Below, piece by piece: positions 55,961 to 64,000 of a stretch of 64,000 nt of DNA; position 1 is the stretch's first letter, and each line of letters opens with the position of its first letter. The position numbers were made by a program, and so were the translations under genes. The notes under the pieces were generated by a model. That model was not told the DNA's origin. It did not search any database and saw only the letters and a program-made list of their open reading frames with translations. This DNA is from Bordetella parapertussis (lineage in GTDB: Bacteria > Pseudomonadota > Gammaproteobacteria > Burkholderiales > Burkholderiaceae_C): assembly GCA_945861305.1 (NCBI GenBank), contig CAMATW010000010.1, positions 1-64,000 of the forward strand, written 5' to 3'.

Positions 55961-56424
55961 GTTTTGTCAGCCAAAGGGGTTTTCAGCATGAGGGCAGAGC
56001 GCTTGCAAGAAGCGATCAATACATTGTGCTGGTTATAGCCTCTGTGGGCAAAAATCACAATGCCGTTGCGTGGGCGAGATTGGCTTTCTCTTAGCTCGAG
56101 CACCTCGGTTTCTACCCTGACCGTATCCCCATGAAACAAGGGCTTGGGAAACCTTACCTCATCCCATCCCAAGTTGGCCACCGTGGTGCCAAGGGTGGTG
56201 TCGCCCACTGACACACCCACAATCAATCCCAAGGTGAAAACGCTGTTGACAATGCGTTGACCAAATTCGGTATGGTGTTTGCAATACTCTTCGTCAAGGT
56301 GCAAGGCAGCGGGGTTGTGGGTAAGGGCGGAGAACATGACGTTGTCCATTTCGCTCACCGTGCGGCGAATCGCATGTTGAAAAACTTGCCCTACATAAAA
56401 CGCTTCGAAATACAGACCAGCCAT
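55957..56424 (-). CDS. MaoC-like hotdog dehydratase/hydratase
   Basis: 155 residues. FYVGQVFQHAIRRTVSEMDNVMFSALTHNPAALHLDEEYCK contains the hydratase motif (Asp/His region, NPAALHLD). Acts on enoyl-CoA or mesaconyl/itaconyl-type CoA. It shares a 1-bp junction with the CitE-like gene. The pairing resembles hydratase-lyase pairs of C5 acid breakdown. Confidence 0.9.
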   Translation of the reverse strand: MAGLYFEAFYVGQVFQHAIRRTVSEMDNVMFSALTHNPAALHLDEEYCKHHTEFGQRIVNSVFTLGLIVGVSVGDTTLGTTVANLGWDEVRFPKPLFHGDTVRVETEVLELRESQSRPRNGIVIFAHRGYNQHNVLIASCKRSALMLKTPLADKT

Positions 56425-57302
56425 CAGGTTTTCCTATAAAGATCGAGCAAGCGCAAGGCTTGCGTGAGGTGGGGTTTGTCCACCATTTTGCCGTCCAATT
56501 GCACCGCACCTGCGCCATTGGCTTGGGCGAACGCATCAACGATGCGTTGTGCATGGCTGATTTCTTGCAGTGAAGGTGTGAAGCCTTGGTTGATCACCTC
56601 GACCTGATCTGGGTGGATGGCCAATTTGCCGCTGAAGCCTTCGCGGCGGGCTTGTTGCACATCCAGTGCCAGAGCCTGCATGTCTTTGAAATCTACAGAC
56701 AAAGTATCAATGGCCTGGATTTGTGCATGGGCCGAAGCCAGTAAACACAGCGAGCGAGCGAGCTTGTAGGTGAAAGTGAATTCACCAGACGAGTCGCGGT
56801 TAGAACTCGCACCCACAGCGGTTGCCAAATCTTCTGCGCCCCATGTCAAACCTTGTAAACGAGCGGATGAGCCCGCATAGCTTTGCAGATCGAACAATGC
56901 GCCTGGCACTTCTGTAGCGACAGGGATGATGCGGGTGGAACCGAGCTCCAAGCCTTCACGCACTTCCAGCGCAGACAAGCAATGGTCGAGCTGCTGCGCA
57001 TCTTTGGCGTTCAAGGGCTTTGGCAGCATGATGCCGTCGGGTTTGCCAGCCATCACCGCCACCAGATCGTGCAAAGCCAAAGGGGTTTGCAAAGGATTGA
57101 TGCGCACCCACAGTTGTTGATGGCTTCGTTGGCGATGGGCTTGCAAAAACTCAGCCACCATGAAACGGGCAGTTGCTGTGCGCTCGGGTGCGACTGAGTC
57201 TTCCAAATCTAAAATCAAAGCATCAGCAGCGGTGCTGGTGGATTTGGCGAGTTTCTTTTCACTGTCGCCAGGAACAAAAAGCAAAGAACGAAGCATGTGC
57301 AT
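56424..57302 (-). CDS. HpcH/HpaI-CitE-like aldolase/lyase (malyl- or citramalyl-CoA lyase type)
   Basis: 292 residues. SLLFVPGDSEKKLAKS, LILDLEDSVAPE, VRINPLQTPLALHDL, LMTWGAEDL-like segment (GLTWGAEDLATAVGA) and AIHPDQVEVIN are typical of CitE-like lyases with the metal Asp/Glu. It would cleave a 3-hydroxyacyl-CoA. 47 bp follow the M20 gene stop. Confidence 0.9.
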   Translation of the reverse strand: MHMLRSLLFVPGDSEKKLAKSTSTAADALILDLEDSVAPERTATARFMVAEFLQAHRQRSHQQLWVRINPLQTPLALHDLVAVMAGKPDGIMLPKPLNAKDAQQLDHCLSALEVREGLELGSTRIIPVATEVPGALFDLQSYAGSSARLQGLTWGAEDLATAVGASSNRDSSGEFTFTYKLARSLCLLASAHAQIQAIDTLSVDFKDMQALALDVQQARREGFSGKLAIHPDQVEVINQGFTPSLQEISHAQRIVDAFAQANGAGAVQLDGKMVDKPHLTQALRLLDLYRKT

Positions 57303-57349
57303 AGGAGTTCAGTTGAAAGTAGGTGCAGGGTTATTGGGTAGCCAAGAGC

Positions 57350-58594
57350 TTAGCTCAGCAGGTCCGACAAACTGCGGGCAATGACTTTGGTGGCTCGGCG
57401 CAGATCTTCCAAGTCGAGACGCTCATCGGCTCGCTTGGCGTGTGACTCCAGCACGGTGCGAGGGCCAGCACCGTAAATAACGCCAGGGATGCCGCGCTCC
57501 ACATACAAGCGAACATCGGTATACAAGGGCGTTCCCAATGCAGGAATAGGCTCGCCAAACACATCGCTGGCATGTTTTTGCAAAGCATCCACCAAGGGCT
57601 TGTTGCCAGCCAAGGGTTTCATGGCGTGGGCCATCAACATGCGCCTGACATCGATCTGGATGGCGTGTGCTGCGTCACGTTGGTTGTTGTAGTTAGCCAC
57701 GGCTTGGTCCAAGACTTGGCGAATTGAGGCTTCGACTTGCACGGGGTCTTCTTCGGGAATCATGCGTCGATCCAACTTGAAAACCACGGTGCCGGGTATC
57801 ACGTTGGTGTTGGTTCCACCTTCAATCAAACCCACATTCAGGTAGGGATGGCTGATGCCTTCCACTGAAGAAGTGATTTTTTTATACAAGGCGTTTTGCG
57901 CATACAAAGCGTTCAGCATTGCCACAGCGCCCTGCAAAGCATCTATGCCACTGTCAGGAATGGCCGCGTGTGCCATTTTCCCATGGACGGTGACTTCCAT
58001 TTGCAAACAACCGTTGTGTGCAGTGATCACTTGGTAACTAAAGCCTGCGGCAATCATCAAGTCGGGTTTGGTGTGACCGTGCGACAAAAGCCATCCTGGG
58101 CCGACTTCACCACCAAATTCTTCGTCATAGGTAAATTGAAGTTCAACTTGACCTTTGCTGGGTTTGGCGACAGCCTCCAAAGCGCGAAGCGCAAAAGTGA
58201 AGGTAGAAAAATCGCATTTGCTGACAGCGGTGGCTCGCCCATAAATTTTGCCGTCCACAATCTCACCGCCATAGGGGTCGTGTGTCCAGCCCTCACCAGG
58301 GGGCACCACATCGCCATGGGCGTTAAGTGCAATCACCAAACCTTCGCCGTAATGCCGTTTCACAATCAAATTGGTGATCGAGGTCAGACCCTGGGCTTTC
58401 ACTTCTGCCTCTGGCACTTCCAAGCGCTGGCAGGGCAAACCCATTTGTTCTAACAAGGCGGCGGTTTTCAAAGCGTGGGGGGTATTGTCCCCAGGGGGTG
58501 TGTCGGTGGGGATGCAAACCAATGCTTGTAAAAATTGCACCTGCTCATCGAAATGGGCATCGATCCATTGGTCAAGTTGGCTGTAATTGCTCAA
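57350..58594 (-). CDS. M20 family metallopeptidase/amidohydrolase (ArgE/DapE/ACY1)
   Basis: 414 residues from TTG 58594, which overlaps the PuuE-like stop as TTGA with AAGGA upstream; the frame remains open to 58660. ALNAHGDVVPPGEGWTHDPYGG and TYDEEFGGEVGPGW are zinc/catalytic motifs; LVDALQKHA and YTDVRLYVERGIPGVIYGAGP near the C-terminus. Deacylates or decarbamoylates an N-acyl substrate. Confidence 0.88.
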   Translation of the reverse strand: MSNYSQLDQWIDAHFDEQVQFLQALVCIPTDTPPGDNTPHALKTAALLEQMGLPCQRLEVPEAEVKAQGLTSITNLIVKRHYGEGLVIALNAHGDVVPPGEGWTHDPYGGEIVDGKIYGRATAVSKCDFSTFTFALRALEAVAKPSKGQVELQFTYDEEFGGEVGPGWLLSHGHTKPDLMIAAGFSYQVITAHNGCLQMEVTVHGKMAHAAIPDSGIDALQGAVAMLNALYAQNALYKKITSSVEGISHPYLNVGLIEGGTNTNVIPGTVVFKLDRRMIPEEDPVQVEASIRQVLDQAVANYNNQRDAAHAIQIDVRRMLMAHAMKPLAGNKPLVDALQKHASDVFGEPIPALGTPLYTDVRLYVERGIPGVIYGAGPRTVLESHAKRADERLDLEDLRRATKVIARSLSDLLS

Positions 58595-59532
58595 GTGTTT
58601 TCCATATAAGGATGGTGCTGTTTCCAATGCTTCGCGATATCGATACGCTTGCAAACCCATACGCGCTCAAACTTAGCGATATGGTCTAAAAACTTTTGCA
58701 AGGCCACGATGCGACCGGGGCGCCCTAGTAAGCGACAGTGCATACCAACGCTCATCATTTTGGGCGAGTCTGCCCCTTCGGCATAGAGCGCATCAAAGCT
58801 GTCGCGAAGGTAGATGAAAAAATCCTCTGCTTGAGAAAATCCTTGCGGCAATGAAAAACGCATATCGTTGGTGTCAAGCGTATAGGGCACTACCAAGTGC
58901 GGCACGATATCGCCATTGGTCTTAGCGACCTTCATCCAAAACGGCAGATCATCCCCATAGTAGTCGCTGTCGTATTCAAAGCCCCCATGGTCCACCACCA
59001 GTCGCCGCGTATGGGGACTGTCACGTCCGGTGTACCAACCCATCGGCGCTTGCCCTGTCATCTTTTGGATGATGTCCATGCCCGTTTGCATGTGTTGGCG
59101 TTCGGTGGTTTCGTCGATAGCTTGGTAACTAATCCAACGCCAGCCGTGGCATGCAATTTCATGCCCATGCTGCACAAGGTAAGCAGTCAGTTCGGGATGA
59201 CGCTCAAGCGCCATGCTCACACCAAACACCGTTAAGGGGAGTTGACGTTTTTCAAACTCACGAAGGATGCGCCACACACCTGCGCGTGAGCCGTATTCGT
59301 AGATGCCTTCCATGCTCATATGCCGAGCCGCAAAGCTGGGCGGGTTGAACATCTCGGACAAAAACTGCTCGGACCCCGCGTCGCCATGCATAACGGCGTT
59401 TTCGCCACCTTCTTCGTAGTTCAAAACGAACTGAACCGCCACGCGAGCTTGACCTGGCCAATGGGCATGGGGTGCTTGTTGGCCGTAGCCAACCAAGTCT
59501 CGCGGGTAGGGGAGGGTAGCGTCGTAGGTCAT
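58591..59532 (-). CDS. puuE: PuuE-like polysaccharide-deacetylase-fold hydrolase (allantoinase type)
   Basis: 313 residues. RDLVGYGQQAPHAHWPGQARVAVQFVLNYEEGGENAV, read at about residues 11-47 (in two parts: RDLVGYGQQAPHAHWPGQA and RVAVQFVLNYEEGGEN), and GHEIACHGWRW are strong matches to PuuE, which opens allantoin. No other purine gene is present, so a different cyclic amide may be its substrate. First gene of the operon. Confidence 0.85.
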   Translation of the reverse strand: MTYDATLPYPRDLVGYGQQAPHAHWPGQARVAVQFVLNYEEGGENAVMHGDAGSEQFLSEMFNPPSFAARHMSMEGIYEYGSRAGVWRILREFEKRQLPLTVFGVSMALERHPELTAYLVQHGHEIACHGWRWISYQAIDETTERQHMQTGMDIIQKMTGQAPMGWYTGRDSPHTRRLVVDHGGFEYDSDYYGDDLPFWMKVAKTNGDIVPHLVVPYTLDTNDMRFSLPQGFSQAEDFFIYLRDSFDALYAEGADSPKMMSVGMHCRLLGRPGRIVALQKFLDHIAKFERVWVCKRIDIAKHWKQHHPYMENT

Positions 59533-59560
59533 GAATCAATCTGTCACTGGAATATACAGA

Positions 59561-60292
59561 TTATTTCAGCCAATCAGGTTCGGGAAGTTGGTTGAACACA
59601 TTACGCAGTCCTTGGCTCCAGCTGCTGCGCAGATCGCGGAAGTAGTCATCGCCTTCGTCAATGCGGTGGCGTTTGAATATACGCAGCCCATCGCGTTTGA
59701 TCATCGCGAAGTCAATGGGCAGACCTACAGACAGGTTACTTTTGATGGTGGAGTCAAAAGATACCAAGGCGCATTTGGCGGCTTTGTACAAACTCAGCTC
59801 GGGTTGAATGACGCGGTCCAAGATGGGCTTGCCATATTTACTTTCGCCTATTTGGAAAAATGAGGTCTCTGCCGAGGACTCGATAAAGTTACCTTGGGGA
59901 TAAACCATGAACAGACGTGGCGCTTCGCCTTGAAGTTGTCCACCCAACAAAAAAGTCGCAGAAAAGTCGACCGATGACTGCTCGGGCGCTTCATTTTGCG
60001 TTGTGGTGATGACGTTGCGAAGTTCCTTGCCAAGCAGTTCTGCCACAGCAAACAACGAACCCATGGAGGTCAAAGCCACACCGGTTTTGACAGCATGTTG
60101 TTTGACGCGACTGACCACTTGTTGTGTGGTGGCCAAGTTGCCGCTGTTGAGCATGACGATCACGCCTTCACCCGGCGTTTCAAAAACCGTCATTTTGCAA
60201 AAGGTGGAGACGTGATCTACACCCGCATTAGTGCGTGAATCAGAGGCAAAAAGCAGACCCTCGTTCAATGCCATCGCAACACAATAGGTCAT
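59561..60292 (-). CDS. Anbu, bacterial proteasome-like peptidase
   Basis: 243 residues, proteasome beta fold. After Met the sequence is TYCVAMALNEGLLFASDSRTNAG, giving the N-terminal Thr2 nucleophile; GDYFRDLRSSW near the C-terminus. Anbu is the ancestral beta subunit and is reported with transglutaminase, alpha-E and ATP-grasp genes, as here. Last gene of the cluster, 6 bp after the transglutaminase-like gene. Confidence 0.93.
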   Translation of the reverse strand: MTYCVAMALNEGLLFASDSRTNAGVDHVSTFCKMTVFETPGEGVIVMLNSGNLATTQQVVSRVKQHAVKTGVALTSMGSLFAVAELLGKELRNVITTTQNEAPEQSSVDFSATFLLGGQLQGEAPRLFMVYPQGNFIESSAETSFFQIGESKYGKPILDRVIQPELSLYKAAKCALVSFDSTIKSNLSVGLPIDFAMIKRDGLRIFKRHRIDEGDDYFRDLRSSWSQGLRNVFNQLPEPDWLK

Positions 60293-60298
60293 AGGGCT

Positions 60299-61102
60299 TT
60301 ACTGCTGAGTGAAGTTGACCGATTCTACTTTCGCAAAACTGTCCAAGGTTTCGTTGCCACCTCCAACGCGAACACCCCGAACAGGGCTGGCATCGTCATA
60401 GTCCAGACCATGTGCCAAGCGAATATGACCTTGGTCTGCCCCCACCGAATTGCTGACATCAAACCCCACCCAGCGACCGCCGATCCAAACCTCGGCCCAG
60501 GCATGGCTGGCCACATGGCCTTGGTCCTCTGAATTGAGGTAGCCACTGACATAACGCGCTGGCAAGCCCAGGTGTCTGACACAAGCCAAAAACACATGGG
60601 TATGGTCTTGGCACACGCCTTTGCCCACAGCAAAAGACTGAACCGCAGTAAAGCCCACTTGGGTGTGCCCTTTTTCATAAGGCATTTGGGAAAGAAGCGC
60701 CAACATCACATCGTGTAGGCCAATGTAAGGGCGTGAACGAACCGTTTGCCGAAAAGGTTCAATAAAGGCTTTGATGGATGCATCGGGGTGCGTCAAAGGC
60801 GTCATACGCAAAAAAACGGCTGGAGGTACAGGCCCCTCGGGTTCGCCTTGGTCGCTTTGCATGAGTTCAATCAAGCCATGTGCTCTGAGCACAATCGATT
60901 GCAAAGGCTTGTCTAAAACCAAGCAATGGCATTGGTTGCCATAAGCATCTGTCCATTGCGTGGCTTTGACGGGCAGCACCAGTTGCCATTGGTTGATTTG
61001 CTGTCTTGAGGTTTGGGGCGGCGACATGCGCAGCATTTGGATGCTTCGGCGCATGGGCTGATCGTAGGTATAGGTGGTTTCATGGAAGATTTGCAACTTC
61101 AT
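60299..61102 (-). CDS. Transglutaminase-like peptidase of the Anbu cluster
   Basis: 267 residues. An N-terminal beta domain (FHETTYTYDQPMRRSIQMLRMSPPQ) precedes the papain-like core: GKGVCQDHTHVFLACVRHLG (Cys), SHAWAEVWIGGRWVGFD (His, Asp). Probably a protease or isopeptidase acting on tagged peptides. Overlaps alpha-E by ATGA. Confidence 0.93.
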   Translation of the reverse strand: MKLQIFHETTYTYDQPMRRSIQMLRMSPPQTSRQQINQWQLVLPVKATQWTDAYGNQCHCLVLDKPLQSIVLRAHGLIELMQSDQGEPEGPVPPAVFLRMTPLTHPDASIKAFIEPFRQTVRSRPYIGLHDVMLALLSQMPYEKGHTQVGFTAVQSFAVGKGVCQDHTHVFLACVRHLGLPARYVSGYLNSEDQGHVASHAWAEVWIGGRWVGFDVSNSVGADQGHIRLAHGLDYDDASPVRGVRVGGGNETLDSFAKVESVNFTQQ

Positions 61103-62049
61103 GACAAAACTTCCAAGTAGTCGGTTTGCACGGCTTGGGCCAAGCCCATGTTTTCTTCAACAAATTTTTCTAAATAATCTTCCAAGCCCAAAGCATAGAC
61201 CTCTTTCAATGCGCCGTAGCGCAGGTGGGTGAGGAGGTTGGCGCAGCGTTTGCGAGCTTCACGTCCTGTTTGCTGAGGTAGTTGACTGAGTATGAGGGCG
61301 CACTCATCAAGACAGAAATGCAGCGAACGCGGTACACGCGGATTGAATATCAATAATTCAGCTACACGGTCAGCATCGATGGTGTCGCGGTAGGTGTCTC
61401 GGTAGGCCTCTAAAGCGCTGACCGATCGAAGCACTGCGCCAAGCCGGTAGTAGTCGTCCACCATGTCGCTGCCTTCTCCTGCTTGGCGGCGTGTTTTGAC
61501 GCTCAATATGCGCGCTGTGTTGTCGGCCCGTTCAAGATAGGTGCCCAGTCGAATGAAATGGTAGGGCTGGTCACGTTGCACAGTTGCAAAGGTCACGCCA
61601 CGAAAAAGGTGCGAGCGCTGCTTGATCCATTCAAAAAAACTCGAATCAACCGCTGTGTCATTGCGCAGCTTTTTCTTTTTGCGCGACAGTAATTCCAGCC
61701 ATGTGTCGTTGATGCACTCCCACATTTCCACCGTCATGGCACCACGAACCGCACGTGCATTTTCTCGGCTGGCTTGTATGCAATTGAATATCGAGGACGG
61801 ATGGTCTGGGTCCCACGCCAAGAATTGCGCGACTTGGTCTGAGCGAACGGGTTTACCGGTGGTTTCAAAAGCAGCCAATGTGTCAGTGATAACCAAGGGT
61901 TCTTTGATGGCCTCAGCGTCGTCACCTTGACTGTCACTGGCAGAAACCAACGCAAAAGACTGACCCACTTCCAAAATTCGCGCCATGTTTTCTGCACGTT
62001 CAAGGTAGCGCGACATCCAATAGAGTTGAGCAGCAACACGTGAGAGCAT
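61099..62049 (-). CDS. Alpha-E domain protein of the Anbu cluster
   Basis: 316 residues, all helical. MLSRVAAQLYWMSRYLERAENMARILEVG is the alpha-E signature; second repeat LGTYLERADNTARILSVKTRRQ. Thought to bridge or hold the substrate in the ATP-grasp/protease system. Overlaps ATP-grasp stop by one base. Confidence 0.93.
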   Translation of the reverse strand: MLSRVAAQLYWMSRYLERAENMARILEVGQSFALVSASDSQGDDAEAIKEPLVITDTLAAFETTGKPVRSDQVAQFLAWDPDHPSSIFNCIQASRENARAVRGAMTVEMWECINDTWLELLSRKKKKLRNDTAVDSSFFEWIKQRSHLFRGVTFATVQRDQPYHFIRLGTYLERADNTARILSVKTRRQAGEGSDMVDDYYRLGAVLRSVSALEAYRDTYRDTIDADRVAELLIFNPRVPRSLHFCLDECALILSQLPQQTGREARKRCANLLTHLRYGALKEVYALGLEDYLEKFVEENMGLAQAVQTDYLEVLS

Positions 62050-63470
62050 CAGTTCGCCTCGCTCTCTTCAAGCACCCAAGTATCTTTGGTGCCACCGCCT
62101 TGCGAGGAATTCACCACCAGCGAACCTTCTCGCAGTGCCACCCGGGTCAAGCCCCCCGGCACGATACGGGTTTTGTCACCCATGAGCACAAAGGGGCGCA
62201 AATCGATGTGCCTTGGCGCAATGCCTTGGTCAACAAATACAGGGCAGGTCGATAAGCTGAGTGTGGGTTGGGCGATGTAATTGTTCGGATGGGCTTTGAT
62301 GCGCTTGGCAAAAGCGTCAATTTCACTTTTGCTGGATGCAGGACCCACCAACATTCCATAGCCGCCTGCACCATGTACCTCTTTGACCACCAAGTCTTTC
62401 AAGTTCGCCAGTACATAACTCAACTCATCAGCATGACGGCATTGCCAAGTTTGCACATTCTGCAAGATGGGTTCTTCTTGAAGGTAAAAACGAATCATCT
62501 CTGGCACAAAGGGATAGATAGATTTGTCGTCAGCCACGCCGGTTCCCAATGCGTTGGCAATGATGACATTGCCTTGGCGGTAAACCGAAGCCAAACCAGG
62601 CACCCCTATGTACGAGTCAGCCTGAAAGCACAAGGGGTCCATATAGGTATCGTCCACGCGGCGGTAAATCACGTCCACTTGCTGTGGCCCTTCGGTGGTT
62701 TGCATATAAACAAAACCATCGCGCACAAACAGGTCTGAACCCTCCACGAGTTCGATGCCCATTTGCTTGGCCAAAAATGCATGCTCAAAATAGGCGCTGT
62801 TAAACCTGCCTGGGGTGTATAACACCACCGTGGGTTGTTCAGCCCAGCTTGAAGACCGCAGGGTTTGCAGCAGCAGGGCGGGGTAATGCTCAACTGGGCG
62901 AACCGCATAGCGTCGAAACAGGTCGGGGAAAAGTCGCATCATCAAGATGCGGTTGCTCAGCATGTATGACACACCCGATGGGACACGCAGATTGTCTTCC
63001 AGCACATAAAAACTGCCATCCGCATGGCGAATGATGTCTACCCCTGCAATGTGCGCATAAATTTGGTGCGGTAAATCCAAGCCCAACATCATGGGCATGA
63101 ACTGCGCATTGGCCAAGACTTGCTCACTCGGCACGATGCCAGCCTTTAATATGGATTGCTGGTGATAAACATCATGCAAAAACATATTGATGGCTGTCAC
63201 GCGTTGAACCAAGCCCTTCTCCATCAAGGCCCATTCGTCTGCATCAATGATGCGGGGAATCAAATCAGACGGAATCAGTCGCTCCGTCCCTCCCTCGTCA
63301 CCATTCAAAGAAAAGGTAATGCCGGTACGGCGAAAAATCAAATCCGCTTCAATTTGTTTTTGCTGGACAGTTTCGGCTGAAATGCCTTTAAGCCATGTAT
63401 CAAAGGTGGTGTAGTGCGATCGAGCCAAACCGTTGGATTGCCGCATTTCATCAAATATGGCGTGTGCCAT
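62049..63470 (-). CDS. Circularly permuted ATP-grasp peptide-ligase-like protein
   Basis: 473 residues. GDEGGTERLIPSDLIPRIIDADEW near the N-terminus, LGLDLPHQIYAHIAGVDIIRHADG, VLEDNLRVPSGVSYML and AGGYGMLVGPASSK (ATP-grasp loop), with Arg/Lys toward the end. This family (DUF404/407 type) is proposed to ligate peptides in the Anbu system. The upstream 191-bp gap (63471-63661) holds the promoter but no other feature I can call. Confidence 0.93.
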   Translation of the reverse strand: MAHAIFDEMRQSNGLARSHYTTFDTWLKGISAETVQQKQIEADLIFRRTGITFSLNGDEGGTERLIPSDLIPRIIDADEWALMEKGLVQRVTAINMFLHDVYHQQSILKAGIVPSEQVLANAQFMPMMLGLDLPHQIYAHIAGVDIIRHADGSFYVLEDNLRVPSGVSYMLSNRILMMRLFPDLFRRYAVRPVEHYPALLLQTLRSSSWAEQPTVVLYTPGRFNSAYFEHAFLAKQMGIELVEGSDLFVRDGFVYMQTTEGPQQVDVIYRRVDDTYMDPLCFQADSYIGVPGLASVYRQGNVIIANALGTGVADDKSIYPFVPEMIRFYLQEEPILQNVQTWQCRHADELSYVLANLKDLVVKEVHGAGGYGMLVGPASSKSEIDAFAKRIKAHPNNYIAQPTLSLSTCPVFVDQGIAPRHIDLRPFVLMGDKTRIVPGGLTRVALREGSLVVNSSQGGGTKDTWVLEESEAN

Positions 63471-63661
63471 GAAGATCCGCCTTGATTGAGTAGGTGTTAC
63501 CTTGTCTTAAGCAGACTTTATGCCCAGCAAATCTTTGCTACTTTTTGGGGCGAATAATCAGGAATATCTTTCTCTTAAGGTTTTAACTGGGGCACATCTG
63601 GCGTTTTGTGCGCCAAAGAAGTGCAGGTAAAGAGCCGTGCACCTATAGGGAGCAGGAGTAT

Positions 63662-64000
63662 TCAGTACTCAAAGCCTACGCGTTGGCGCGAAAAAGCAGC
63701 AACGCCTTCTTGGTCCAGCGCAGATTGAAGCGGTAAGCCGACCAAACGAAGTGCATGGCAAACGGCTTGTTTGCGTAAGGGGCTTGAAGGCGTTCGCCCC
63801 AACATGGCCAAGGCCCAGTCGGGGAGTTCATCGAATGCGGCTTGGATCACCAACTTGATCAGAGGGCGGTCCCAAAGACTGCTGGGGTAGTTCTCAATCA
63901 CCCTGATGATTTCTGCGGTGCGATGATCGAATCGCAAGTCGGGAAGAAAGGCAAGCAAGGCTTGTTCGCTGGCTTGCTTGGTCTGGGGTAAATTTTCTAT
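63662..64000 (-). CDS. Partial oxygenase MpaB/DUF2236-like protein (C-terminal part)
   Basis: About 112 codons read from the window edge: the frame is open to 64000, so the gene continues outside. WDRPLIKLVIQAAFDELPDWALAMLG and the R/VGFEY end resemble the C-terminal part of the MpaB/DUF2236 family. The match is weak. A TTG in frame at 63958 is probably not the start. Confidence 0.4.
   Translation of the reverse strand: MENLPQTKQASEQALLAFLPDLRFDHRTAEIIRVIENYPSSLWDRPLIKLVIQAAFDELPDWALAMLGRTPSSPLRKQAVCHALRLVGLPLQSALDQEGVAAFSRQRVGFEY

Overview
The window looks like a chromosomal stretch of a betaproteobacterium of the order Burkholderiales, most likely a freshwater Comamonadaceae of the Limnohabitans/Rhodoferax/Comamonas type. 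That is an inference from gene content: a Comamonas-like protocatechuate 4,5-cleavage cluster, Bug/TctC-type transport, RpoD with a long Lys/Ala/Pro-rich N-terminus, an EF-P carrying Arg32 beside EarP, a phasin, and dense gene packing with ATGA overlaps. I saw no rRNA, tRNA, CRISPR array or complete insertion sequence.

Region 1 (1-13433): a methionine-synthase-like gene at the left edge, a divergent GntR/FCD regulator, then 14 tightly packed genes. These encode a Liv-type ABC importer (five genes), a prepilin peptidase and the whole lower protocatechuate 4,5-cleavage route (ligU, ligJ, ligK, ligI, ligA, ligB, ligC) plus an aldo/keto reductase. Together they would import an aromatic or related acid and convert protocatechuate to pyruvate and oxaloacetate.

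Region 2 (13516-16848): a small unknown ORF and a tripartite tricarboxylate transporter (TctC, TctB, TctA).

Region 3 (16836-26340): housekeeping genes on the minus strand (DMT exporter, rpoD, dnaG, gamma-glutamyltransferase, an SDR), a patatin-like lipoprotein, a clear bidirectional terminator and a phasin with a palindromic operator.

Region 4 (26513-33350): seven translationally coupled genes of unrelated function (HDAC-like, thioesterase, nitroreductase, pncB, antiporter, 2-hydroxyacid dehydrogenase, rmuC), followed by a MITE-like repeat and a truncated capsule gene.

Region 5 (34404-39910): efp and earP, small membrane proteins, an aminotransferase, CvpA and an unrecognised protein with a degenerate globin-like N-terminus. 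Its paralogue is at 52521-53354.

Region 6 (40106-50124): an acyl-CoA/alcohol operon, then a persulfide/sulfide-response locus (SulP, two YeeE halves, a BigR/SqrR-like repressor, a divergent persulfide dioxygenase, a decayed trxC and a DUF2892 protein).

Region 7 (50184-59532): a PIN-toxin remnant, a Cys-rich secreted protein, a D-aminoacylase, the second globin-like paralogue, and an eight-gene catabolic operon of unknown substrate (PuuE-like, M20, CitE-like, MaoC, FAH, cupin, orphan binding protein, YqiA-like).

Region 8 (59561-64000): the Anbu bacterial-proteasome cluster (Anbu, transglutaminase-like, alpha-E, circularly permuted ATP-grasp) and a partial MpaB/DUF2236-like gene at the edge.

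The best candidates for something undescribed are the paralogous pair of haem-less globin-like proteins, the eight-gene catabolic operon, and the prepilin peptidase embedded in the aromatic catabolic operon.
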